NCBI RefSeq assembly: GCF_900324485.2
Contig: NW_022872922.1
Location: forward strand, 1-64,000
DNA: 64,000 bases
Direction of reading: 5' to 3'
Source: Mastacembelus armatus
Taxonomy: Eukaryota > Chordata > Actinopteri > Synbranchiformes > Mastacembelidae
The notes under the pieces were generated by a model. The model was not told where the DNA came from and searched no databases. It saw only the letters and a list, made by a program, of their open reading frames with translations. Positions 22,863 to 33,330 of this stretch are shown here, in pieces; positions within the stretch are counted from its first letter, which is position 1; every line of letters begins with the position of its first letter. The translations under genes and the position numbers were made by a program.

Positions 22863-23560
22863 TTTTTTTCAGCACACGGCTGAAAAACACATAGCCAAAT
22901 TAAACTAGCTGTTGTTCTTACATTTTAAGAGTAATATTGACGGCCTTGGTGCCGTTTGAAGCAAAAGCGTCCCAGTTTTCTATCGGCGCGCTGTAAAATG
23001 TGAAATATGACTCCCCTCCCCCTCTAGCGTCGAGCGCTGCCTGCCCAGTGTCAAACAATGCGACTGGCTGATTCTACTGTCAATCGAAGTTAGTCTATGC
23101 CCCCTGACTGGGATTTTCTCTGAGGATGTGAATTCTATTGGTTTTAGGGCTAATTACGCTGTGAAACGTAACAAACAGGTTTGATTGAGGCCTCATGTGG
23201 TTCACAGAAGCTTGCTAAGTCAAAATTTATTGAATGAACGGACAAAACAACCGTAAAACGAAGCGGATTACAGCTTTTCATGAGGCAGACGATGGATTTA
23301 TGGATTTACTATGCGACACTCCATGTTTGAGTACACATGAAGTAACACGACAGAAAGGTAAGAAGCAGCGTACTGTACTGTATTTGTACTGTTGTTAAAT
23401 ATTAAGAAACTGTAGTCGCTGTGAATATTCAATACTAAATTGCTTTATACCATTTGAATCGTGAGACTTTAAGGTTTTATTAGATATAAAATGTGTTAGA
23501 TTGTATTCAAATTTATCCGACGATCTTTGGTGAAATATCTGGACATACTTTGGACTAACT
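22863..23560 (+). mobile_element. Unclassified DNA-element copy with a conserved exon-like block
   Basis: This segment is clearly related, in inverse orientation, to the insertion at 39050-39941 inside the Mutsu-type LINE. Shared parts include GCTGTTGTTCTTACATTTTA, TTTTCTATCGGCGCGCTGTA and a block from about 23234 that reads MNGQNNRKTKRI and further to a splice-donor-like AG/GTAAG at about 23358. I know no family for that peptide. The right limit is uncertain. Recurs at 30046-30741. Confidence 0.45.
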
Positions 23561-23704
23561 TTGGAACAGGAACAGGTGCACACTGGTCAGTTTGCTAGAC
23601 CTGACAAGTCTTTGTCTAACAATTAACTAGAAGCTACAGTTACTAGTTCAGTGTAGTCAGATTAAATCAACAGAAAACATGATGTTTCATTTTATTTAAA
23701 GTAT

Positions 23705-23743
<39 letters not shown>

Positions 23744-25153
23744 CAGCTTAGCTGAGAAACCAGCTTCAAGTTTGTCTGTTAATGATAAAGTATTTTAAAG
23801 ACTAGAATGAAAATGAAAGTAAAAACTGTATGATCCAACACTTCAACAACTACATGTATAACACAGGATTTTTAATGTGGATCTTACCTGAATGTGTGAC
23901 AGGAAGCAGCAAAAGCAAAGAAAGAAGCTCTATCGTGTTTCAGCAGCTGTGCAGTAAACAGCACATCGAGGCAAGTAACGTTTTCACAAAACCAAGGAGG
24001 GATGAGGTTTTTCTTTGGGTGTTCATGGTGGAAAAATGGGAGGCAGGCAAATCTGGGAACTGGAGACTGGAATAAGTAGAAAGTCTAGAAAGTAACAGGG
24101 GCAGGAAAAAAAGAAGTGGGACTGGATCAGAACTTGGATTGTGACAATAGTAGTTATATACTGAATAGTTACAGGTTACATGAAACAAGTACTTTTACTA
24201 TGATACTTTAAGTACATTTTCTTGATAAAATATTCCAAGTTCCTCTTCCACCACCGGCACTACCAGGTTTTTATTTAACCAGTGATATCAGATGGTGTAA
24301 TGGACCAGACTCACATTCAGTCCACATCCATCACACATGGGGGTTCAGTAGTATTACCCTGCAGTGAATTTACTAAGTGAAGTATTTTATTTAGGTACAG
24401 CTTTGAAATATTTGTACATGAATGTCCAAGCAGTTCCTAAATTATGACACATGGGAATAAATTAAACTCCAACTTATTTCAATATTATTTAAAATAACAT
24501 CAAAGCTGCTTATTTCTACATGAAAATCAAGTTTTTCTCTGTTTGATGTTTGTTCAATGAGAAGTCAGACAACAGGAAAATGATCAGAACATCAGTTTGT
24601 TTTCTCCAAATGAAGTTTGGATGCCAGGATTAAATTCATCTATCAGACAAAAAGATTCATGTTTGAATGTTATTGGGGCCTTTATAAGTCCTGTTTCATT
24701 TTTTGGTAACAGTTGATTTGTTGGTTTGGTTGGAAAGAAATAAATTCACATCCAATGGATCTAAAACATGCAACAGCCAACAAATTGCTGACTAGAGTTA
24801 AACTTCTGAGTAAAGTCACTGCAGTCGGCCCAGAAAAACACTGAGAACAAGACAAAGCTGTGGCTCAGAGTGACACAGGGTTAAAGTTCAGTCTAATGGC
24901 TGCTTCAAATGCAAAACATCCTTCAAACAATATGAGATAAAAAGCCTTATACTGCGACACTTTCATCAGTTTCTCTTCTAACATTTCACTTTTTACATTT
25001 AACTAAACATGAAAACCTTCAGAGCTCTGAATAAAGAACAAAATAATGTCATTCACGTTCATCTACCCGGGTAGTGTGTTTTTGACTTCCCTCAGCTTTA
25101 TTTTGATGAGGTCACAATGCTTATCTGGAGTTGTAAGCGATGAAAACTGGCGT
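23561..25153. other. Anonymous segment with a CA microsatellite
   Basis: A (CA)n tract lies at 23708-23740, shorter in the duplicate copy. No credible gene. Short open frames at 23830-24075 and 23940-24188 recur identically in copy 2 only because the whole block is duplicated. Recurs at about 30742-32334. Confidence 0.5.
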
Positions 25154-25158
25154 TGTTT

Positions 25159-25869
25159 CAGGGTATCTGCAGGTTTCTAAGAGCTAGATTTAAGACTTTT
25201 TAAGACCTTTTTAATACCACGCTGAATGAAATTTAAGACCAATTTTGTAGAAATAAAATAAAACATCCCACAATACAACCAATTGCCATAACACACTATT
25301 TATTGATATAAACTGTTTACACACCGTTTGATTTATTGAGTAAAACAAAAATAAAATGCCAGGTGTTTTCCGACAGGTTTCCGCAGCCGCTTTGTCTTAT
25401 TCACACCGCATGTGGGTCTCCAAAGCTTTACTACCCATTGTTCCGAGTTTTACATTTTTTTTGCACAGCCTGCACCGGACCTCGAACACGTTGCCACTAA
25501 CTGGACTTAACCACGGCGCAAAATTAGGGTTTTGTAACCAATTGTCATTAAATTTACATTTACCCATGGCAAAAGACTAATGCTGAAACTTCCCCGCAGT
25601 TCACGCAGCTGCCGGAAAGCATGTGTTAAATAAACTCCCCTCAAACCCGTATTTTAGTTGGTTCCGCCTATTTCGTTCTGCGTAACAAATACGCGAAAGG
25701 CTTTCAAATTGATTTCAAGATGAAAATAAAATATTCTTTACGGGGTCAGATTTCATTTTAAGACCTTTGAAACGCGAATTTAAGACATTTTAATGCTAAT
25801 TAAGGCCTTAGTTTTATAATATGGAATTTAAGACTTTTTAAGACTTTTTAAGGATCCGCGGACACCCTG
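25159..25869. mobile_element. Non-autonomous TIR DNA transposon, 711 bp
   Basis: Terminal inverted repeats start CAGGGTATCTGCAG on the left and CAGGGTGTCCGCGG on the right (reverse complement), each followed by TTAAGACTTTTTAAGAC-like sequence. The 5-bp sequence TGTTT flanks both ends (25154-25158, 25870-25874). No transposase is encoded. The CAGGG ends recall hAT-type elements, but hATs make 8-bp duplications, so the family is open. Recurs at 32340-33050. Confidence 0.7.
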
Positions 25870-25874
25870 TGTTT

Positions 25875-26149
25875 AGTCTTCTCGACTGGTCCGAAACATT
25901 GCTGCTCCCACGCTGCACGTCTTCCCCTTGACCGCAGAACCATCACCCGCCAGCCTCGTTCAATTTTTCTTTAGTCTCTGTCTCTCACTTTCAAAATCTT
26001 TAGTCACCAAGCACGTCAAAGCAAACAACCAGAAGATATAGCATCTGAACAGTAGATCTTCCCAATTTACACTCTTAATATTTTGTCTCTTTAGTTGTTT
26101 TTCCTAGCTACCGAAAAAACTCCTCGCTCTCGCTGCAGCAACAACTCTA
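25875..26149. other. Anonymous spacer
   Basis: Short unrecognised stretch between the TIR element and the unclassified repeat. Recurs at 33056-33330. Confidence 0.4.
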
Positions 26150-27466
26150 TTTAGGCCCGAGCCCACTGAAAGTGCAGGCAAGGGCCTATTGTAATCGCTC
26201 AGTGAGCCAGGAGTACAAAATTGCAAGGGGTCCCCCCAGGTAGCATGGATGACTTACCCACACCCCACCATGACGTGGGACTGCGCGAGACCTTTCCGAA
26301 AATATATATATTATGATTGACAGGTGGCCGTGGGCCTGGAAATCGTTAGGAATATTCTTATTATTATACTTTTCTGCGCTTTAATAAACTCAATTTTGAC
26401 CCCCTGAACATATTCGAAAACTCACAAAAATTTGCACCCAAGTCAGAATCGTGAAAAAATTTTGTTTTTTAAAGGTTTCACACACGACCTCAAAACAACG
26501 GCTCCACAGCGCCCCCGGGAAAAGTTGAAATACATTGCGCCTATGGGAGGCCGACCCACATTTTTTTCATCGCACACTCACCAAACTCAGCACGCCTCTT
26601 CTTCCTTTCGGGGCAAGCAAAAAAGCTTATCATGTCAAGGTCATATGACCAACAGGAAGTCCACCAGCCTGGAGTTTATCTAAAGGTCATTGAGTTCGCC
26701 GTTTTTTGCTGCCCTCGCATTCTTTCTAACTCGTCCTAGGGCTTTTCACCGATTGAGCTCATTTTTGGTCAGCATCACCTAGACCCATGGGGCTGCAAAA
26801 GTTATCCAAATTTTTTCGCTCACTTTCACGGTTTTCGTTTGATGCCGCCTTCCAGCCGACGTACGATTTTTGGCTCGCCACCATTTCTTCAACTTGTAAT
26901 AACTCTCACACGCATGGTCGGATTTGAATCGGACCAATTGATGAATTGTAATCCCTGCCGCCCTGAACCCATTTCATTAAACTAAATCAAAATAGGCCCA
27001 ATAGCGCCCCCTGTATAACGATTTGAAAATTGCCATTCAAACCAAAACATTTACTTTGTCAGAATTGTACCAAATTTGGCACACACATCCTTTAGGGCAT
27101 CCTGATCATAAAAGCCAATTGGACCCATGCCCTATATTCAATGCTGTTGCCATGGTGATGACCAAATCTCGCCATTCATTTCCAATGAGAATTTTGCAAA
27201 ATGTCCAGTTTTCACACACCTCGTACCTGAGCGAACTCGTCCTAGGGCTTTTGACCGAATGAGCTGATTCTTGGTGAGCATCATCTAGACATGAAGGGGC
27301 AGCTAAAGTTATCCAAATTTTTTTGCTAACTTTTACGGTTTTCCTTTGCCGGACCCCAGAAGTTGACCTATGTTTTGCCATCTTCATATTGTGATAACTC
27401 ACAAACGCATGGTCGGATTTCAATCGGACCAATTGATGAATTGTAGAGCCCACTGGCCCTGTGACT
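26150..27466 (+). repeat. Unclassified fish repeat (TAGGCCCGAGCCC start), truncated copy
   Basis: Begins TTAGGCCCGAGCCC at about 26150, with internal motifs GCATGGTCGGATTTGAATCGG and TTTGTCAGAATTGTACCAAA. I recognise this composition from teleost repeats but cannot name the superfamily. No transposase is seen. The tandem-duplication breakpoint cuts the copy off at about 27466; the fuller copy is at 33331-36490. Confidence 0.55.
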
Positions 27467-27494
27467 ATAGAGAAAGGGGGGGGGGGGGGGGGGG

Positions 27495-28881
27495 TAGGGT
27501 AGGGGAGCTCAGTGCACCGATGGTCCTCAGGCAGTCTAGGCCTATAGCAGCATAACTAACTAAGGGATGGTTCAGGGTTGCCTGAAGCCAGCCCTAACTA
27601 TATGCTTTGTCAAAGAGGAAGGTTTTAAGTCTAGCCTTAAAAGTACAGAGAGTGTCTGCCTCCTGAACCCAGGCTGAGAGCTGGTTCCACAGGAGAGGAG
27701 CTTGATAGCTAAAGGCTCTGCCTCCCATTCTGCTTTTGAGAACTCTGGGAACCACAAGTAGGCCTGCACTCTGAGAGCGAAGTGGTCTATTGGGATAATA
27801 TGGTACTATGAGGTCTTTAAGGTATGAAGGAGCTTGATTATGAAGGGATTTGTATGTGAGAAGAAGGATTTTAAATTCTATTCTATATTTTACAGGGAGC
27901 CAATGAAGAGAAGCCAATATAGGAGAAATATGATCTCTCTTGCTAGTTCGTGTCAGGACTCTGGCTGCGGTATTCTGGATTAATTGGAGGCTTTTTATTT
28001 AAGATATTAGGACATCCAGATAGTAATGAGTTACAGTAATCTAGCCTTGAGGAAACAAATGCATGGACTAGTTTTTCTGCATCATTTTGAGACAGGATGT
28101 TCCTAATTTTGGAAATGTTGTGCAGGTGAAAGAATGCAGTTCTAGAAATTTGTTTTATGTGTGAGTTAAAGGACATGTCCTGGTCAAAAATAACTCCAAG
28201 GTTTTTTACAGTAGTGCTGGAGGCCAGGGCTATGCCATCTAGAGTAGCTATAATTTAGAAAGTTATTTCTGAGATTTTTAGGCCCAAATATAATGACTTC
28301 TGTTTTCTCCGAGTTTAAAAGTAAAAAGTTACTGGTCATCCAAGCCTTTATGTCAGTTAGACAGGCTTGAAGTCTGGTTAACTGGTTTGTGTTAACAGGT
28401 TTAATAGATAGATATAACTGAGTGTCATCCGCATAGCAGTGGTAATTAATAGAGTGCTTCCTAATGATATATCCTAAAGGAAGCATGTACAGGGTGAACA
28501 GAACCGGTCCTAGCAGAGAACCTTGTGGAACTCCATAACTAACTTTTGTCCGTGTGGAAGGTTCATCATGGACATGAACAAACTGGAATCTGTCCGATAA
28601 ATAGGATTGGAACCACTTTAACGCTGTTCCTCTGATACCAATCACATGCTCCAGTCTCTGTAATAAGATGTTGTGGTCAATGGTGTCGAATGCTGCACTA
28701 AGGTCTAGGAGGACAAGTATCGAAACAAGTCCATTATCTGAGGCTAAGAGAAGATCGTTGGTAACTTTCAACAGTGCTGTTTCTGTACTATGATGTGCTC
28801 TAAATCCTGATTGGAAATCTTCAAATAGTTCATTCCTGTGTAAGTGGTCTGATAGCTGCTTAGCAACAGCTTTTTCTAGGA
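27495..28881 (-). mobile_element. L2 fragment, duplicate copy
   Basis: Copy of the L2 at 19843-21699, but starting in its 3' UTR at the duplication junction. Unlike copy 1, its reverse transcriptase frame is interrupted by two short indels (near 28000 and 28255), leaving pieces at 27594-27917, 27943-28176 and 28184-28771. The ATTGTTC flank at the Rex1 side is preserved at about 28882. Confidence 0.85.
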
Positions 28882-29371
28882 TTGTTCTGTCTCAACTTGT
28901 GCTCTACTCTGTCTCTGTAGAGCTGCTTTGCCTCCCTCAGCTTCCTCTTGAGTTCCTTCTGTGCGGCTCGGAGTTCCTCCTTGTCTCTCGCCATGAATGC
29001 CCTCTTCTTCTTATTGAGGAGGCCTTTAATGTCCTTATTTATCCATGGCTTATTATTGGGGAAACAAACGAACTTTTTGGACGAAACAATATTGTCCTCA
29101 CAGAAGTGGATGTAATCTGTGATGCAGTGAGAGATAACTTCGATGTCCTCACCATGAGCGTCCATGAAAAGGTCCCAGTTTGTAACCCTGAAGCACTCCT
29201 GCAGGGCCTCCTCAGCATCCTTTGACCAAACTCTCACATACCTCTTGGTAGCAGACTGTTGTCTTACTACAGGCTTGTATGTTGGTACTAAATATATTAA
29301 GTTGTGGTCTGATCCACCAAGTGGGGGTAGGGCTGAAGAGCTATATGCCTCCTTCACATTGGCATAAAGGA
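28882..29371 (-). pseudogene. Rex1 endonuclease/linker fragment, duplicate copy
   Basis: Copy of 21707-22190. Here the frame is open from the GGSDHNLIYLV endonuclease block through NKPWINKDIKGLL to the L2 junction, so it is the better copy of this Rex1 segment. The rest of Rex1 (its reverse transcriptase) is absent beside this copy, as expected if a tandem duplication took only part of the nest. Confidence 0.78.
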
Positions 29372-30045
29372 GAGGAGAATAAAATGCAAAGAGAATCAAG
29401 AATAAATGGAGAATAAATGTCATAAAACAGTTCATGTGTAGCAACAAAATGGAAAGACAATGAAAAAGTTTCTTAAAAGGTGAAAGAAGAAAATCTGTGA
29501 AAGAAGCTTTTGGTCCGTCTACAACCAGATGATCAGTGAAGTCGTCATTCAGCAAATTTCCACTGTCCTTCAGCTCGACTCAGTCGGACCACAACCCAAA
29601 CAAGCAAAGGCAAAATGAATCTGGTCTTTGTTTTTCCTCTAAAACTGGTTCTGACCTCAAAACTAGGACTGGATCAGATTTCTAGTCCAAACCCAGATTA
29701 AAGTGATTCTCCACAGATTTGATTCATTAACATGATCAAATGATAAAGATGGTTTTTCACTGATGAGCCAAAACACTGTAGATGCTCACAGATGAAGTGT
29801 AACACTGATTCTCTCATAACGACACGTCCAACACAAACACTGAAGCATTAAATGATTCAACACAAGTTTTCACTTTCTCTGCAGTTCATGACCCCGCTCT
29901 GACCTCGAGCCTCTACTACCTCTGGATATGCAAGATTCAGAATTATTAGAAATGATGGGAGGAAGTTCATCTGTTGAGGATCAAGTCCAACAGCAAAGTG
30001 ACCACATGCAAATTTAACCCAATGGTTACACCCCCCCTCCCCCCC

Positions 30046-30741
30046 TTTTTTTCAGCACACGGCTGAAAAACACATAGCCAAATTAAACTAGCTGTTGTTC
30101 TTACATTTTAAGAGTAATATTGACGGCCTTGGTGCCGTTTGAAGCAAAAGCGTCCCAGTTTTCTATCGGCGCGCTGTAAAATGTGAAATATGACTCCCCT
30201 CCCCCTCTAGCGTCGAGCGCTGCCTGCCCAGTGTCAAACAATGCGACTGGCTGATTCTACTGTCAATCGAAGTTAGTCTATGCCCCCTGACTGGGATTTT
30301 CTCTGAGGATGTGAATTCTATTGGTTTTAGGGCTAATTACGCTGTGAAACGTAACAAACAGGTTTGATTGAGGCCTCATGTGGTTCACAGAAGCTTGCTA
30401 AGTCAAAATTTATTGAATGAACGGACAAAACAACCGTAAAACGAAGCGGATTACAGCTTTTCATGAGGCAGACGATGGATTTATGGATTTACTATGCGAC
30501 ACTCCATGTTTGAGTACACATGAAGTAACACGACAGAAAGGTAAGAAGCAGCGTACTGTACTGTATTTGTACTGTTGTTAAATATTAAGAAACTGTAGTC
30601 GCTGTGAATATTCAATACTAAATTGCTTTATACCATTTGAATCGTGAGACTTTAAGGTTTTATTAGATATAAAATGTGTTAGATTGTATTCAAATTTATC
30701 CGACGATCTTTGGTGAAATATCTGGACATACTTTGGACTAA
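30046..30741 (+). mobile_element. Unclassified DNA-element copy (duplicate of 22863-23560)
   Basis: Nearly identical to copy 1, including the exon-like block and its GTAAG donor near 30541. Confidence 0.45.
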
Positions 30742-30887
30742 CTTTGGAACAGGAACAGGTGCACACTGGTCAGTTTGCTAGACCTGACAAGTCTTTGTCT
30801 AACAATTAACTAGAAGCTACAGTTACTAGTTCAGTGTAGTCAGATTAAATCAACAGAAAACATGATGTTTCATTTTATTTAAAGTAT

Positions 30888-30924
<37 letters not shown>

Positions 30925-32339
30925 CAGCTTAGCTGAGAAACCAGCTTCAAGTTTGTCTGTTAATGATAAAGTATTTTAAAGACTAGAATGAAAATGAAAG
31001 TAAAAACTGTATGATCCAACACTTCAACAACTACATGTATAACACAGGATTTTTAATGTGGATCTTACCTGAATGTGTGACAGGAAGCAGCAAAAGCAAA
31101 GAAAGAAGCTCTATCGTGTTTCAGCAGCTGTGCAGTAAACAGCACATCGAGGCAAGTAACGTTTTCACAAAACCAAGGAGGGATGAGGTTTTTCTTTGGG
31201 TGTTCATGGTGGAAAAATGGGAGGCAGGCAAATCTGGGAACTGGAGACTGGAATAAGTAGAAAGTCTAGAAAGTAACAGGGGCAGGAAAAAAAGAAGTGG
31301 GACTGGATCAGAACTTGGATTGTGACAATAGTAGTTATATACTGAATAGTTACAGGTTACATGAAACAAGTACTTTTACTATGATACTTTAAGTACATTT
31401 TCTTGATAAAATATTCCAAGTTCCTCTTCCACCACCGGCACTACCAGGTTTTTATTTAACCAGTGATATCAGATGGTGTAATGGACCAGACTCACATTCA
31501 GTCCACATCCATCACACATGGGGGTTCAGTAGTATTACCCTGCAGTGAATTTACTAAGTGAAGTATTTTATTTAGGTACAGCTTTGAAATATTTGTACAT
31601 GAATGTCCGAGCAGTTCCTAAATTATGACACATGGGAATAAATTAAACTCCAACTTATTTCAATATTATTTAAAATAACATCAAAGCTGCTTATTTCTAC
31701 ATGAAAATCAAGTTTTTCTCTGTTTGATGTTTGTTCAATGAGAAGTCAGACAACAGGAAAATGATCAGAACATCAGTTTGTTTTCTCCAAATGAAGTTTG
31801 GATGCCAGGATTAAATTCATCTATCAGACAAAAAGATTCATGTTTGAATGTTATTGGGGCCTTTATAAGTCCTGTTTCATTTTTTGGTAACAGTTGATTT
31901 GTTGGTTTGGTTGGAAAGAAATAAATTCACATCCAATGGATCTAAAACATGCAACAGCCAACAAATTGCTGACTAGAGTTAAACTTCTGAGTAAAGTCAC
32001 TGCAGTCGGCCCAGAAAAACACTGAGAACAAGACAAAGCTGTGGCTCAGAGTGACGCAGGGTTAAAGTTCAGTCTAATGGCTGCTTCAAATGCAAAACAT
32101 CCTTCAAACAATATGAGATAAAAAGCCTTATACTGCGACACTTTCATCAGTTTCTCTTCTAACATTTCACTTTTTACATTTAACTAAACATGAAAACCTT
32201 CAGAGCTCTGAATAAAGAACAAAATAATGTCATTCACGTTCATCTACCCGGGTAGTGTGTTTTTGACTTCCCTCAGCTTTATTTTGATGAGGTCACAATG
32301 CTTATCTGGAGTTGTAAGCGATGAAAACTGGCGTTGTTT

Positions 32340-33050
32340 CAGGGTATCTGCAGGTTTCTAAGAGCTAGATTTAAGACTTTTTAAGACCTTTTTAATACCA
32401 CGCTGAATGAAATTTAAGACCAATTTTGTAGAAATAAAATAAAACATCCCACAATACAACCAATTGCCATAACACACTATTTATTGATATAAACTGTTTA
32501 CACACCGTTTGATTTATTGAGTAAAACAAAAATAAAATGCCAGGTGTTTTCCGACAGGTTTCCGCAGCCGCTTTGTCTTATTCACACCGCATGTGGGTCT
32601 CCAAAGCTTTACTACCCATTGTTCCGAGTTTTACATTTTTTTTGCACAGCCTGCACCGGACCTCGAACACGTTGCCACTAACTGGACTTAACCACGGCGC
32701 AAAATTAGGGTTTTGTAACCAATTGTCATTAAATTTACATTTACCCATGGCAAAAGACTAATGCTGAAACTTCCCCGCAGTTCACGCAGCTGCCGGAAAG
32801 CATGTGTTAAATAAACTCCCCTCAAACCCGTATTTTAGTTGGTTCCGCCTATTTCGTTCTGCGTAACAAATACGCGAAAGGCTTTCAAATTGATTTCAAG
32901 ATGAAAATAAAATATTCTTTACGGGGTCAGATTTCATTTTAAGACCTTTGAAACGCGAATTTAAGACATTTTAATGCTAATTAAGGCCTTAGTTTTATAA
33001 TATGGAATTTAAGACTTTTTAAGACTTTTTAAGGATCCGCGGACACCCTG
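32340..33050. mobile_element. TIR DNA transposon (duplicate of 25159-25869)
   Basis: Same CAGGGT termini and TGTTT flanks as in copy 1, offset by 7181 bp. Confidence 0.7.
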
Positions 33051-33330
33051 TGTTTAGTCTTCTCGACTGGTCCGAAACATTGCTGCTCCCACGCTGCACG
33101 TCTTCCCCTTGACCGCAGAACCATCACCCGCCAGCCTCGTTCAATTTTTCTTTAGTCTCTGTCTCTCACTTTCAAAATCTTTAGTCACCAAGCACGTCAA
33201 AGCAAACAACCAGAAGATATAGCATCTGAACAGTAGATCTTCCCAATTTACACTCTTAATATTTTGTCTCTTTAGTTGTTTTTCCTAGCTACCGAAAAAA
33301 CTCCTCGCTCTCGCTGCAGCAACAACTCTA

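Larger units (their letters stand above)
20312..27466. repeat. Tandem duplication, copy 1 (about 7.18-kb unit)
   Basis: Everything from the L2 3' UTR at about 20312 to about 27466 recurs in the same orientation at about 27495-34645, offset 7180-7183 bp. In order it holds the L2 fragment, Rex1 remnant, an anonymous segment, a small DNA element, a CA repeat, a TIR element and the left part of an unclassified repeat. Identity is far above 99%: I noticed only about five substitutions, the rest small indels. Confidence 0.9.

Noticed and set aside
23830-31369. Small frames identical at 23830/31011 and 25356/32537
   Set aside because: Identity is explained by the 7.18-kb duplication; there is no codon-level evidence of selection.
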